DNA of 64,000 nucleotides from Deltaproteobacteria bacterium HGW-Deltaproteobacteria-4 (GTDB lineage Bacteria > Desulfobacterota > Desulfuromonadia > Desulfuromonadales > UBA2197), in contig PHAV01000005.1 of assembly GCA_002841765.1 (NCBI GenBank), forward strand, positions 104,466 through 168,465, written 5' to 3'. The translations under genes and the position numbers were made by a program. Shown here one piece after another: positions 43,463 to 53,122 of the stretch. Below the pieces are notes generated by a model. It was not told the origin of the DNA, made no database searches, and was given only the letters and a program-made list of their open reading frames with translations. Each line of letters begins with the position of its first letter. The stretch's first letter is position 1.

Positions 43463-44472
43463 CTGGCGGACGCGCGCTGGCGCAGCCGGTAGCTGCGCAC
43501 GGCGTCGTTATGGCTCTTCAGATCGGCAGAGAAGACATGGCTGCCGTCCCCACGGGCGACAAAATAGAGATAATTGGTTTGGGCTGGATAGGCGGTGGCG
43601 CGCAAGGCATCGGCGCCGGGGGAGGCGATCGGGCCCGGTGGTAGCCCCTCGATTTTATAGGTATTGTAGGGAGTCCGGCGTTGCAGGTCAGCCTTGCTGA
43701 TACTGCTGTTGCTATTGTTGATGCCGTAGGTCACGGTCGGATCGGCCTGGAGCGGCATCCGGCGGCGCAGGCGGTTATGAAAGACCGAAGCGATAATCGG
43801 CATCTCTTCAATCTTTCTCGCCTCTTTCTGCACAATCGAGGCGAGGGTCACCAGTTGCGGCAGAGTCAGTCCCTGCTCCTTGGCGGCAGTAATCAGCTCT
43901 TCTGACAGCCGTTTGCGGAACTCCCGCACCATCATCTGCAACAGTTGTCGCGGCGCTGCGTCGATGGCGGCAAAGTAGGTCTCGGGAAAGAGGTAGCCTT
44001 CCAGTGAGGGGCCGGGAAGATCGAGACTCTTGAGGAAATCTGAATCGCGACTGAGGCGGAGAAATTCATGCGCCGGCCCATAGCCGAGATTCTCCAGGCG
44101 GGCGGCAATCTCTTTGAGGGCAAAACCTTCGGGGATGGTGATGCGGCGCAGGACAATGTCGCCGGCGAGAAGACGGCGCAAGATCTCCCCCGGCGTTGCC
44201 GCCTTGGAAAAATCGTAGATACCGATCTTGATCGCCCCCTCCCCCTTTTTTAAGCGGGTGAGGAAACGGAAGTTGTTGGCACTGGTGATGATGCCGTTCT
44301 TTTCGAGAAGAACTGCCGTCTGGGTGATCGACATGCCGGGGGGAATCGACAGGCGGAGCGTCGTTGGCGGGGTGATCGGGCGGGTGGTAAAGAGCCAGAA
44401 TTGTCCAAGCAGAAAGGTCGGCGGCAGCAGCAGGCAAAGAAACGCCAAGATGATAGAGGTCCGTCGAGTCAT
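43459..44472 (-). CDS. mltG: Endolytic murein transglycosylase MltG (YceG)
   Basis: Cleaves nascent peptidoglycan glycan strands and so sets their length. A 337-residue protein with one N-terminal anchor (MTRRTSIILAFLCLLLPPTF) and a YceG domain: LEGYLFPETYF, the catalytic Glu in ASIVQKEARK (near residue 225), QADPTVTYGI and YNTYKIEGLPPGPIASPG near the C-terminus. It lies between plsY and the response-regulator fusion on the minus strand. Membrane-lipid synthesis and wall synthesis are thus neighbours, without proof of a functional link. Confidence 0.95.
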   Translation of the reverse strand: MTRRTSIILAFLCLLLPPTFLLGQFWLFTTRPITPPTTLRLSIPPGMSITQTAVLLEKNGIITSANNFRFLTRLKKGEGAIKIGIYDFSKAATPGEILRRLLAGDIVLRRITIPEGFALKEIAARLENLGYGPAHEFLRLSRDSDFLKSLDLPGPSLEGYLFPETYFAAIDAAPRQLLQMMVREFRKRLSEELITAAKEQGLTLPQLVTLASIVQKEARKIEEMPIIASVFHNRLRRRMPLQADPTVTYGINNSNSSISKADLQRRTPYNTYKIEGLPPGPIASPGADALRATAYPAQTNYLYFVARGDGSHVFSADLKSHNDAVRSYRLRQRASAR

Positions 44473-44562
44473 TGGCGATCAAGGTCCATTAAGAGGGGCG
44501 AAGGTAGTGGTTATTTTAGAGAAGAGCACCGCCAGAGTCAAGCCGCTCCCCGAGCATTGCCG

Positions 44563-45159
44563 TCAGGCGTTGAAGCGACTCTCTGTGCCGTCGAGGAGGC
44601 GGCGGATGTTGGCACTGTGGCGGAGAATAACGAGGATGCTGATCAGCAGGGACGCCGCCAGTAGCTCGTGGGAGCGATTGATGAAAAGGACCAGGAAAGG
44701 GAGAAGTGTCGCTGCCGCAATCGAGCCGAGGGAGACGTAGCGAGTTTTGTAGAGGATGCCGCCGAAAAGAACCATGGCGATCAGGACCGCCAGCGGCGAA
44801 AGGATCAGGTAGATGCCGAGGGCGGTTGCCACCCCTTTCCCTCCTTTGAAACCGAGATAGACCGGATAACAATGACCGAGAAACGCGGCCACAGCCACGG
44901 CGGCGACGACCCATTCGGGGAGGAGGAGCGCGAACTTGGCAAAAGCGACGGGAATGGCACCTTTGAGAAGATCGCCCAAAAGGGTGAGGATGCCGAGTTT
45001 TTTTCCGGCGACGCGGTACACATTGGTCGCACCGATATTGCCGCTGCCGGCGTTGCGTATATCACCTCCGCCGAAGAAGCGGGTGAGAAGGACGCCGCAG
45101 GGGATGGCGCCGATCAGATAGGCAACAAGGATGAGGATCAAGAGAAAGGGTAAAGTCAT
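44563..45159 (-). CDS. plsY: Glycerol-3-phosphate acyltransferase PlsY
   Basis: Acylates glycerol-3-phosphate from acyl-phosphate, first step of phospholipid synthesis in the inner membrane. At 198 residues it has about five helices. Signature motifs: AYLIGAIPCGVLL, the loop GSGNIGATNVYRVAGKKLG and GFKGGKGVATALG. It is 90 bases upstream of mltG; the minus-strand run is plsY-mltG-response regulator. PlsX, which makes the acyl-phosphate, is not in the window. Confidence 0.96.
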   Translation of the reverse strand: MTLPFLLILILVAYLIGAIPCGVLLTRFFGGGDIRNAGSGNIGATNVYRVAGKKLGILTLLGDLLKGAIPVAFAKFALLLPEWVVAAVAVAAFLGHCYPVYLGFKGGKGVATALGIYLILSPLAVLIAMVLFGGILYKTRYVSLGSIAAATLLPFLVLFINRSHELLAASLLISILVILRHSANIRRLLDGTESRFNA

Positions 45160-45516
45160 AAAAAACTCCAGAAAATAACAAAAGCGGCCAGGGCCGCTTG
45201 TTTGTGAAAGGAATGGCCAGGAAAAGGAGTTAATTCAAAAAAATTGCCGTCGAAATGGGTTCTATTCCTCAGGAAGGGGGAGAATTGGGCCTGATTGGCT
45301 TGTTTAGTAAAAGATTTCTAGCATGTCTGCATAAACAAAGACAAGGCTTAACCATAATTAGATACGGGACGCTATGGTTCTTTTATAGCGCTGTGAGCTA
45401 GCGGTCAAGACGAGACTTCGATGGATTTATAAAATGTTGCTGGTAATTTTAAAAATCGTGCAACTGTTCTGATTTTTGGGTAATATCTGGTTTGCTAATG
45501 GCCTGCTACAACAACC
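45160..45516. other. Intergenic region before the secretion cluster
   Basis: A 357-base AT-rich gap between divergent plsY and gspE-like genes. A short inverted repeat (AAGCGGCC/GGCCGCTT at about 45183-45200) lies next to plsY. A -10-like TAATAT at 45481-45486 lies 31 bases before the gspE-like ATG, without a good -35. Nothing else is supported. Confidence 0.5.
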
Positions 45517-46998
45517 ATGGACGATCTTATGCCACCACGCAAGCGTATCGGCGAAATTCTTATGGAAAACGGGTTTATTACCGAGACCCAGTTGCAGGTT
45601 GCCCTTGAGGAGCAGAAGAAGACAGGCGAACTCCTCGGCTCGATTCTTTTTGGGCTCGGTTTCATCAGCCAGAAAAATCTTTTCAAAGTCCTTTCGGCCA
45701 CCCAGCAGGATACCCGTAACCTTCCTGAACGGGAGGCATTCGGCCAGGAAGTTCCAGAAGAGATCGATTATCTCGTCCAGCAGAGTAGTTCGCTTTTTCA
45801 TAAAAACGCTGATCTGCAAAATGCCGAACTCGACTCGCCTCATTCTCCTCTTGTTAATCTGGTCGAGAAGATCCTGAGCAACGGGATCCGTCGCGGTGCC
45901 ACGGATGTGCATATTAATCCGGATTTGAAGGGGGTGCGTATTCGTTATCGGGTCGACGGTGTTCTCCATCACGGCATGTTCCTGCCGGGCAAACTCCTTA
46001 ACCCGATCGTCTCCCGCATCAAAGTTATGGGTCGGATGAATATTGCCGAAACCCGCGTGCCGCAGGATGGCAGCGCTGAATTTTTTTACAAAAACCGCGG
46101 ACTCGACCTGCGCATCTCCTCCTTTCCGGTGATTGGCGGCGAGAACGTCGTCATTCGCGTGCTCGACAAATCGCAGGTGCTGGTCGGAATCGAGAGCCTC
46201 GGGTTCCTTGAAGAGGACATTGACCGCATCAACGAGGCCCTCACTCTTCCTTACGGCATGATTCTGGTGACCGGTCCGACCGGTTCCGGAAAGACCACAA
46301 CTCTCTATTCTTTCCTGTCGATGATCAACAGCGTCAACCGCAACATGTTCACTATTGAAGATCCGGTCGAATATCATCTTCCTCTGGCCCGCCAGGCGCA
46401 GGTCAATGTCAAGGCCGGCTTGACCTTCTCCACTGGACTGCGCTCTATTCTGCGGCAGGATCCGGATGTTATTCTTGTCGGCGAAATGCGAGACGCAGAA
46501 ACCTCTGAGCTTGCGGTGCGTGCCGCCCTCACCGGCCACCTGGTCTTTAGTACTCTGCACACGAATGACGCTGTCTCGACCATCGTCCGTCTGACCGACA
46601 TCGGTATCGACCCATTTTTGATCTCCTCAACTCTTGACACCATCGTTGCTCAGCGTTTGGCCCGGGTTCTCTGCCCGCAGTGCAAAGAACCGTTCGTCAC
46701 AGATGACCCGGCCTACAAGTTTGTTGGCGTTGATCCCGAGAGCGTGACCCTTTACCATCCCACCGGTTGTCGCGCCTGTGATAATACAGGGTTCAAGGGG
46801 CGCACTGTCATTTATGAAATTCTCAAGGTTGATCGCCGCATTCGTGAGTTGATCAATGCGCGCGCCAGCATTGACGATATTCGTAATGCCGCCATCGAAA
46901 ACGGTTTTCGTGGCATGAGCGAAATCGGCCTGAAGAAGGTTCGCCAAGGGGTGACGACCCTTGAGGAAGTTCGGAGTATTGCGCGGACGGCACTCTGA
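45517..46998 (+). CDS. gspE: Type II secretion / type IV pilus assembly ATPase, GspE/PilB-like
   Basis: A 493-residue hexameric ATPase. An N-terminal MshEN-like domain (RIGEILMENGFITETQLQVAL) precedes the secretion NTPase core: Asp/His-box region around 200-250, Walker A GPTGSGKTTTLY at about 252-263, Walker B RQDPDVILVGEMRD, and the His box FSTLHTNDAVSTIVRL. A zinc-type tetracysteine lies at CPQCKEP (about 386) and CRACDNTG (about 418). It stops at TGA overlapping the next ATG. The ATG at 45529 is an alternative start; neither has a clear ribosome site. It should power pseudopilus assembly. Confidence 0.95.
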   Translation: MDDLMPPRKRIGEILMENGFITETQLQVALEEQKKTGELLGSILFGLGFISQKNLFKVLSATQQDTRNLPEREAFGQEVPEEIDYLVQQSSSLFHKNADLQNAELDSPHSPLVNLVEKILSNGIRRGATDVHINPDLKGVRIRYRVDGVLHHGMFLPGKLLNPIVSRIKVMGRMNIAETRVPQDGSAEFFYKNRGLDLRISSFPVIGGENVVIRVLDKSQVLVGIESLGFLEEDIDRINEALTLPYGMILVTGPTGSGKTTTLYSFLSMINSVNRNMFTIEDPVEYHLPLARQAQVNVKAGLTFSTGLRSILRQDPDVILVGEMRDAETSELAVRAALTGHLVFSTLHTNDAVSTIVRLTDIGIDPFLISSTLDTIVAQRLARVLCPQCKEPFVTDDPAYKFVGVDPESVTLYHPTGCRACDNTGFKGRTVIYEILKVDRRIRELINARASIDDIRNAAIENGFRGMSEIGLKKVRQGVTTLEEVRSIARTAL

Positions 46999-48206
46999 TG
47001 GCGACCTACTCTTACCGCGCTATTGATTCGAACTCTCATATCCAGCTCGGGAAAATGGCTGCCTCGAACGAGACCGTTCTCGAGAAGACCCTGGGAATGC
47101 AGGGACTGACCCTCATCGAAGCGAAAAAGAGTTTCGGAATCTCGCTTGAGAACCTTTTTGCCCCACATTTTTGTGAAACAGATCTCCTCAACCTCACCTA
47201 TCTGTTACAACAGATCGTCATTTCCGGGATCTCACTGGTATCTGGTCTACAGGATGTCGTTGAAGGCGGCAGCCGGAAGACATTAGCCCCCGCCTTCCAG
47301 TCTCTCTGCAGTGGCGTGCAGTCGGGGATGTCTTTGTCCGAGGCGATGCAGGAGCGGGCCGATATCTTTCCCCTCTACTATATTCAGATGATTCGCGCCG
47401 GGGAGATCTCCGGTACTCTTGAGCAGAGTCTTGACTATCTGTTGAAATATCTCGAATGGCAGATTGAATTCAAGAAGTCGATCCGTTCCATGCTCGTCTA
47501 CCCGACCATTGTTCTCAGTTTTATGGCGATCCTCGGCGCCATCCTCTTTATCTTTGTCTTCCCGGCGCTGATTGGTGTGCTGGTCAGCCTTAATGCCGCG
47601 CTGCCATTGCCGACCCGGATCGTTATGGCTATCTCCGGTTTCGCCCAAAACTACAGTCTGGTGATCGGCTTCTTCTTGATGGCCCTTACCGTCGTTTATC
47701 ATCAACTGACCAAAGATCCGGCCATTCGTCGAAAGGTTGACTATTTTCTTCTCAAGCTGCCAATTATCGGTGATTTAGTGAACAAGATCAATCTGTCGCG
47801 CTATTTCAAGACGCTGGCGACATTACAATCGGCAGGGCTCGACATTCAAGCGACCTTCAGTACCGCGGCCGGGGGCATTAACAACAGCGAACTGCGTGCC
47901 CGCATGGTCCTTGTGACCGAGGCGATCCTCAGCGGCGGTTCTGTCGCGGCTGCTTTTGTCGCCACCGGAGCCGTTCCGCCGCTGGTCATCAGTATGGTCT
48001 CGATCGGCGAAAAGACCGGGAATTTTGACGGTGCACTTTCGCGCTCCAGCGATATATTCGATCAAGAGGTACGCGAAACCGTAAAGCGGCTCTTTGCGGC
48101 CGTTGAACCGCTCATCGTTATCTGTCTCGGGGTGATGCTGCTGGTGGTTCTGCTCTCTATTTTCCTGCCGCTTTACGGCATTGTCGGTAATATCAAGGGG
48201 CGCTGA
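46998..48206 (+). CDS. gspF: Type II secretion / pilus inner-membrane platform protein, GspF/PilC-like
   Basis: A 402-residue protein with two tandem T2SF domains. Hydrophobic helices lie at about 170-200 and 218-238 and again at the C-terminus (about 375-400). The motifs QIVISGISLVSGLQDV and LATLQSAGLDIQATF mark the starts of the two repeats, with IRAGEISGTLEQSL and IGEKTGNFDGALSR at their ends. It anchors the ATPase and pseudopilus in the inner membrane. Both ends overlap neighbouring genes by a base. Confidence 0.95.
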   Translation: MATYSYRAIDSNSHIQLGKMAASNETVLEKTLGMQGLTLIEAKKSFGISLENLFAPHFCETDLLNLTYLLQQIVISGISLVSGLQDVVEGGSRKTLAPAFQSLCSGVQSGMSLSEAMQERADIFPLYYIQMIRAGEISGTLEQSLDYLLKYLEWQIEFKKSIRSMLVYPTIVLSFMAILGAILFIFVFPALIGVLVSLNAALPLPTRIVMAISGFAQNYSLVIGFFLMALTVVYHQLTKDPAIRRKVDYFLLKLPIIGDLVNKINLSRYFKTLATLQSAGLDIQATFSTAAGGINNSELRARMVLVTEAILSGGSVAAAFVATGAVPPLVISMVSIGEKTGNFDGALSRSSDIFDQEVRETVKRLFAAVEPLIVICLGVMLLVVLLSIFLPLYGIVGNIKGR

Positions 48207-49072
48207 TGAGTAGGAACGGTTTTACTTTGATCGAGATTATCGTAGTTATGGCCATCATGTCGATTCTGGCTGGTGTACTGACCCCGATAGTCTACCGTGT
48301 TTGGGACGACCAGAAGGTTGATGAGACCAAAGCACGTATGGCCGCACTGAAAGTTGCTATTGCCGGTGATCCTGAACTTTATCAGCAGGGAATACGCAGT
48401 GATTACGGTTTTGTCGGCGATATTGGCGCGTTGCCGAACATGGTCGACGACCTTGTCAGCGATTCCGGTATCTGGGCAGGCTGGAATGGCCCTTATCTTA
48501 ATGGCTTTGATGCCGTCGCTTTCAAGGTCGATGCCTGGGGCCGACCCATTGTTTTTGCCGAGCACATCCCCCCGCTGGAGGTGTCAGGAGAAGAGGTTGC
48601 CGCGACTCTACGCAGCGCCGGGCCAGACGGAAGCTTCGGCACAAGTGACGATATCGATGAAAATAGCGCTCTGTTCCTGCAGATTTTAAGCAAAGAGATC
48701 TGGCCGACAGCGATGATCCGGGGGAATTTGAGTGTTACTCTGACGGCGACGACTGAGGCGACGCCGGTCTATTATGCCAATCTTCGGGCCGGTTACCGAA
48801 ATGGCACAGGGACGGCAACTACTTTCACCGACTGCATCGCTTTGAACATCGGCTTGGTCCAACCCGGTGTACCGAAGACCGTCATCCAGGCATTTAACAG
48901 CAATTTTCCCGTGACTCTGCCAATTGGACAGATTATGCTGCGCAGTCGACTCTTCAACGATTCAGGTTGTGAATCACTGTTGGAAGAGACCAATGACATG
49001 GCGATCTTCGTCAGTAACGGGCTAAGTGAGCTTTCTCTAAATCTGCCGATGCTCTACTACAGGATTAACTAG
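48206..49072 (+). CDS. Type II pseudopilin (GspG-like, enlarged)
   Basis: A 288-residue pseudopilin. A very short leader (MSRNG) precedes the prepilin cleavage site, followed by FTLIEIIVVMAIMSILAGV (Glu+5 present). The C-terminal domain is large for GspG (usually about 140-150 residues); it includes a GspG-like segment ending GRPIVFA and DGSFGTSDD (calcium-loop-like Asp residues), then a further Thr-rich part of about 130 residues. It may be a major pseudopilin with an added domain. A prepilin peptidase is not encoded nearby. Confidence 0.88.
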   Translation: MSRNGFTLIEIIVVMAIMSILAGVLTPIVYRVWDDQKVDETKARMAALKVAIAGDPELYQQGIRSDYGFVGDIGALPNMVDDLVSDSGIWAGWNGPYLNGFDAVAFKVDAWGRPIVFAEHIPPLEVSGEEVAATLRSAGPDGSFGTSDDIDENSALFLQILSKEIWPTAMIRGNLSVTLTATTEATPVYYANLRAGYRNGTGTATTFTDCIALNIGLVQPGVPKTVIQAFNSNFPVTLPIGQIMLRSRLFNDSGCESLLEETNDMAIFVSNGLSELSLNLPMLYYRIN

Positions 49073-49076
49073 GCTT

Positions 49077-50525
49077 ATGAAGGATCCGGTACAACTCTTT
49101 ATCGACCAGCGCGGGCAAGACCTGCGCGCCCTCCTGACCGAGAGCGGTCGGGTTCTGGCGAGTGTCATCGTCCCCGGTCCCCTTGACGGAGCCGGCGTCC
49201 TTCAGGAGTTGATCGCGGTACTGGAAGCCAAGGTCGGGCGGAAGCCGGAGCAGGCGCATCTGCTGATTGCTGACGATCAGGTAAAGTTCAGCACCTTTTG
49301 TCTGCAAAGAATGCCCCTTGCCGACGTTGAGATGATTGTCCAGCGCAGCATTGCCACGGCGACCGGCGAGAAGGAACCGATTTTTTGCCTGACCCCCCTT
49401 GACCCCCAGCAGGACAAGGATGTCTTCCTGGCCGAGCAGATCCCTCGGGAAACGATCACTCGTCTTATTCGGCTCTTTGCTGCCGTCCATCTCCGCTTGG
49501 CCTCGGTCTCTTCCGCTCTGCAGGCCAATCTGGTCTCTTTTTTGCCACACCGTGCCGGTATTCTCCAGGCTCAGGTTATCTTTGACATCAACCCTGAGTC
49601 GGTCACGGCCATCTTTATTTCACCGACCGAGATTCTTCACCACGAGACGGCGACGATCCTGGAGAACGATCGGGAGACAACTCATTCCGGCGAAGCTGAC
49701 TCTGCCCGGACCATCAAACGGAAGATTTTCACTATCCTTAATGTCATCCATGGCCTTTATTCCCAATATATGATGACTCATCCCCAGTCTCCTGTGGAGA
49801 AGGTTTGGCTTTGTGGTCCGGGAGCAGAGACCGCCGGCCTGGTGGATTCTCTGGTCGATGCCATGGATCTGGAGGTTGCGCCCCTTGACTTGCTCGCCGG
49901 GGAGATTGAAAAAAGCCAGGCTTTCACTCCCTTGGCCGGATTGATTCATGCCCACAACCAGAAAGGCTACATCAATTTTATTTCGGGGGAGATTGCCAAC
50001 TCGTCACGCGCCGCAAGCTTGACACGAAGGACTTTGTTTGGAGGTCTCATTGTGTTGTTGCTGGCGGCTGTCGCTATGACAGCATACCTGGAAATCCAGC
50101 GATTGGAAAAGAGTCTGGCCACGGAGAGATCCGAACTCCAGACCTTGCAGGCCGCGGCAGCTATTGACCAGGCCCGGGTTGTGAACCTTCATTTTCTCAA
50201 GGAAATTAGCAATAACTCGCCGCCGCTTTACGAAATCTTCAGGGAAGTTGCCGAGCGTCTCCCAGGTGAGATCGAGCTTGACGGCATAAATTTTCTCCAC
50301 GGGGGCGAAGATGCAACCCTGGAATTTTTGGCCGTTACCAGACATAGAACCCCTTGGAAAAATGAGCGGATTTTTACCTCCTTGATGGCGGCACTAGGGG
50401 GGGTGCAACATCTGGAGTGCAGTCACAATCCCGACATCGCCATGCTCGATGTCGGGGATGAGAAACTGATCAAAATCAAAATCAGTTGCCGGATAAGTTC
50501 ACCGCAAGGAGGGACAAAAAGATGA
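49077..50525 (+). CDS. GspL-like protein (PilM-PilN fusion type)
   Basis: A 482-residue protein. The N-terminal about 310 residues look like the actin-like cytoplasmic domain of PilM/GspL. A single transmembrane helix at about 325-345 (RTLFGGLIVLLLAAVAMTAYL) is followed by a coiled-coil and a PilN/GspL-like periplasmic domain. It would link the ATPase to the periplasmic parts. It lies 4 bases after the pseudopilin gene and overlaps the next gene by 4 (ATGA). Confidence 0.8.
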   Translation: MKDPVQLFIDQRGQDLRALLTESGRVLASVIVPGPLDGAGVLQELIAVLEAKVGRKPEQAHLLIADDQVKFSTFCLQRMPLADVEMIVQRSIATATGEKEPIFCLTPLDPQQDKDVFLAEQIPRETITRLIRLFAAVHLRLASVSSALQANLVSFLPHRAGILQAQVIFDINPESVTAIFISPTEILHHETATILENDRETTHSGEADSARTIKRKIFTILNVIHGLYSQYMMTHPQSPVEKVWLCGPGAETAGLVDSLVDAMDLEVAPLDLLAGEIEKSQAFTPLAGLIHAHNQKGYINFISGEIANSSRAASLTRRTLFGGLIVLLLAAVAMTAYLEIQRLEKSLATERSELQTLQAAAAIDQARVVNLHFLKEISNNSPPLYEIFREVAERLPGEIELDGINFLHGGEDATLEFLAVTRHRTPWKNERIFTSLMAALGGVQHLECSHNPDIAMLDVGDEKLIKIKISCRISSPQGGTKR

Positions 50526-51025
50526 AAAGAATCGTGTTGTTCACGGTGCTCATCCTCTTTGTGGCCAGCGGACTTTACTTAGGTTACGCGAGAAAGACTG
50601 ACCGTCTGCGCAGCGAATATGACAACGTGCACGCAAAAAAACTGGTACTGCAGCAGGAGGCTCTGGACGTTGCCGAGCTGTCGCGGAACTATGGCGGGAC
50701 AGCCGATATCGTCGCTTTCACTGAAGCCCTTTATGATTGCGCCAGGAAAACCGGGATTGACGACCACGAAGTTACGACCAGCCAACATCGTGAGGAGCAG
50801 CAGGCTCGGGGTGGACGTGGAAAAAAGGGGAATACACTGGTCGTACATCGTCTGGAGGTCTCCCTCTCCGGGAAATTCCAAAGGGTTGCCGAATACATCG
50901 TCCAGCTACAAAAACTTGAAAATTACAGTCGAATCAGTCATCTCACCCTGGTTCCCGGAGAAAATGTTCTGAAAGCGAAGATGCGCATCGACCTCTATTC
51001 CCTTGGAGAGCCACATGCCCGCTAA
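50522..51025 (+). CDS. GspM/PilO-like assembly protein
   Basis: A 167-residue bitopic protein: one N-terminal helix (IVLFTVLILFVASGLYLGYA), a coiled-coil region (about 25-50), then a ferredoxin-like domain typical of PilO/GspM (VHRLEVSLSGKFQRVAEYIVQLQKLE). I start it at ATG 50522, with GGAGG ten bases upstream, overlapping the previous stop; the in-frame reading from 50486 lacks a ribosome site. It should pair with the GspL-like protein. Confidence 0.8.
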   Translation: MKRIVLFTVLILFVASGLYLGYARKTDRLRSEYDNVHAKKLVLQQEALDVAELSRNYGGTADIVAFTEALYDCARKTGIDDHEVTTSQHREEQQARGGRGKKGNTLVVHRLEVSLSGKFQRVAEYIVQLQKLENYSRISHLTLVPGENVLKAKMRIDLYSLGEPHAR

Positions 51026-51389
51026 GATGAAGACGACAATCGGGGTGATTCTTCTTTTTCTGTTCAGCACCGGGGCCCAGGCCATTGCCGTGGAGAAATC
51101 AGCTGCGCGTCGGCAATGGTTCCGCGATCCGTTCCGTTATGGCAGTCAAGTCCCCGGCAGGCAGGCACAAGGGATTCCGGATTCCCAAAAAGCTCAAGAG
51201 GTCAGAGTTGGCAAGGAGTTGACGGGTATTTTTGTCAGCAACGGCAACTATCGGGCTCTTTACGGTGGCCGTCTGGTCAGTCCCGGTGACCGGGTCGGCA
51301 GCACATATATTCGAGAGATCACCCTTTATGCGGTCATTATTGAAGACAGTACCGGACGCCGCAAAATCGAGTTATTTCATGAAAAATGA
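51015..51389 (+). CDS. PilP/GspC-like small periplasmic protein
   Basis: A 124-residue secreted protein. The signal peptide (MKTTIGVILLFLFSTGAQA) is cleaved near AQA-IAV. The C-terminal half (LTGIFVSNGNYRALYGGRLVSPGDRV) resembles the homology region of PilP/GspC that binds the secretin. I start it at ATG 51015, where GGAG lies six bases upstream; the in-frame TTG at 51003 overlaps the site. It overlaps the previous stop by 11 bases. The order M/O, P, secretin is that of pilMNOPQ. Confidence 0.75.
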   Translation: MPAKMKTTIGVILLFLFSTGAQAIAVEKSAARRQWFRDPFRYGSQVPGRQAQGIPDSQKAQEVRVGKELTGIFVSNGNYRALYGGRLVSPGDRVGSTYIREITLYAVIIEDSTGRRKIELFHEK

Positions 51390-51402
51390 GGCAGAGAGAG
51401 CA

Positions 51403-52935
51403 ATGAAGAGAATCCAGCGGTTCAGCGTCCCCCTTCTGCTTCTGGTCCTGAGTGGTTGTATTGCCCCGGAGATGTCGCGGGTTTCCAGTACCCTGGCGGC
51501 ACCGGAATACGTCAACACTCCGGTGGCAGCAACGCAAATCGCGCCACTCATGCCAGAAGCGGAGTCATATCGTCAGATCAACCACAAAAAATTATTCACA
51601 CTGGCCCTGAACAACGTCGAGATCAAGGACGCTCTGGCTATTCTCTCCGATGAAAGCCCGATCCCGATTGTTCCTGAGCCAGGAGTCAGCGGATTCGTTA
51701 CGGTGAACATCAAGGATAAGCCCTTGGGAGATCTTCTTTTCATCATGTTGAGACCCCTCGGCTATACGGCCAAAATCGAGGAAGGCATGCTTGTGGTCAG
51801 GCAATCCCGTCTGACAACCCGGACCTTTGTGGTCAACTACCTCAAGGACAAAAGAACATCAAAGAGTGTCACCAATGCCTCGATCTCAGCCGGGAATGCT
51901 TCGGGAGGGAATGCTTCGCAAGGGAACGTCAGTGTAACGACCTCGATGGATATCGACTTCTGGAGCGAAACCATTAAAAGTGTCGAGACCATTGTTTATG
52001 GTACAGACAAGAAGGATGGCGGCACTTCGGGGGCAAGTGTCGTCAGCAATCAGCTCGCCGGAGTTCTTTACGTGGCCGCTCCGGCGGAGACGATGGCAGC
52101 GGTCAGTTCCTTTCTTGACAGCGTTGAGAAGGAGGTCAAGCGGCAAGTGCTGATTCAGGCCCATATCGCCGAAATAGACCTTAACGATCGTTTTTCTCTC
52201 GGGATTGATTGGAAGGTCTTTCTCGATAGTGCCCACAAACGTTCTATTGCCCAGAATGTACTACCGACCCCCCGGTCGAATGTCTTTGTCATCGACATCA
52301 ATACGAGTGACTTTAATCTGCTACTCGATGCTTTTAAGGAGCAGGGAGACGTTAAAATGCTCTCCAGTCCGAAAATTTCCACCCTCAATAATCAGAAAGC
52401 AGTGATCAAGCTGACGACCAAAGAGGTCACCTGGGTTAATTCCGTCCTGCGTGATCAATACGGGAACGTCACTGAAACGATCAATGTCCCGCAGATCGAT
52501 GAAGTCGGTCTTTTCCTCGATGTTACCCCGAATGTCGGCGAAAGTGGCAATATTGTCATGCAGGTCCATCCAAGCATCACCGAGGTGAAAGAAGTTTCTA
52601 TCTCCCCCGACAAATCGAGCAGCAAGCCGGTCATTACTGTGCGCGAAGTTGACACCGTGATTGATGTCAAGTCCGGACAGACGATGGTCATTGGCGGGCT
52701 GATCTCGGATAAGATCATCACCACCAAGGGAGGCATTCCGCTCCTCGGCGACATCCCTTATCTGGGATGGCTTTTTTCAAACTACTCACAGGAAAAGCGT
52801 AAAACCGAACTCGTAATCTTTTTGACACCCTATATCCTTGACAGTGTCGTTATCGAAGATATTCGCAAGGTGCATGAAAATCGCTTGTGGGGGGCAGAGA
52901 AGATCAATCGTTTTGTGGATAAAGTCCTCAAGTGA
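51403..52935 (+). CDS. Secretin lipoprotein, GspD/PilQ/MshL-like
   Basis: The outer-membrane channel, 510 residues. A lipoprotein signal (MKRIQRFSVPLLLLVLSGC) ends in the lipobox LSGC at about residue 19. An N-terminal STN/secretin domain starts LALNNVEIKDALAIL; a Gly/Ser/Asn-rich link follows; the C-terminal secretin domain holds VKMLSSPKISTLNNQKA, EVGLFLDVTPNVGESGNI and GQTMVIGGLISDK, ending at RKTELVIFLTPYIL. The short length and single N-domain recall MshL. The start at 51403 is supported by the signal peptide; an ATG at 51379 overlaps the previous gene. Confidence 0.9.
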   Translation: MKRIQRFSVPLLLLVLSGCIAPEMSRVSSTLAAPEYVNTPVAATQIAPLMPEAESYRQINHKKLFTLALNNVEIKDALAILSDESPIPIVPEPGVSGFVTVNIKDKPLGDLLFIMLRPLGYTAKIEEGMLVVRQSRLTTRTFVVNYLKDKRTSKSVTNASISAGNASGGNASQGNVSVTTSMDIDFWSETIKSVETIVYGTDKKDGGTSGASVVSNQLAGVLYVAAPAETMAAVSSFLDSVEKEVKRQVLIQAHIAEIDLNDRFSLGIDWKVFLDSAHKRSIAQNVLPTPRSNVFVIDINTSDFNLLLDAFKEQGDVKMLSSPKISTLNNQKAVIKLTTKEVTWVNSVLRDQYGNVTETINVPQIDEVGLFLDVTPNVGESGNIVMQVHPSITEVKEVSISPDKSSSKPVITVREVDTVIDVKSGQTMVIGGLISDKIITTKGGIPLLGDIPYLGWLFSNYSQEKRKTELVIFLTPYILDSVVIEDIRKVHENRLWGAEKINRFVDKVLK

Positions 52936-53122
52936 AATTGTACTCCCCGGCGCTGAAGCGGGAGAGACGGATGGCAATCGAAATCGCTTGTTTTTGATTG
53001 ACTGGTATTCACTGAAAGAGCAATATCGAATCCTGGGAATGGCTGAAAGACGCAGGACTGTGTATCAGGGAGCAGTAGCAGTCAGGCAGAATTCTGATGA
53101 TAATTAACTGACCGGAGGAAAG
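52936..53122. other. Gap between the secretin and the last pseudopilin gene
   Basis: 187 bases with no gene of good quality. It contains TTGACT at 52999-53004 as a possible -35, without a consensus -10 at the right distance. The downstream ribosome site GGAGG is at 53114-53118. The last pseudopilin may be read through from the cluster or start here. Confidence 0.3.

Noticed and set aside
45183..45200. Short GC-rich inverted repeat near plsY as a terminator
   Set aside because: It lies upstream of plsY on that gene's strand, with no gene to its right that would need it and no proper T-run.
52838..53107. An 89-codon frame spanning the secretin end and the gap
   Set aside because: It starts inside the secretin gene without a ribosome site and has no recognisable content.
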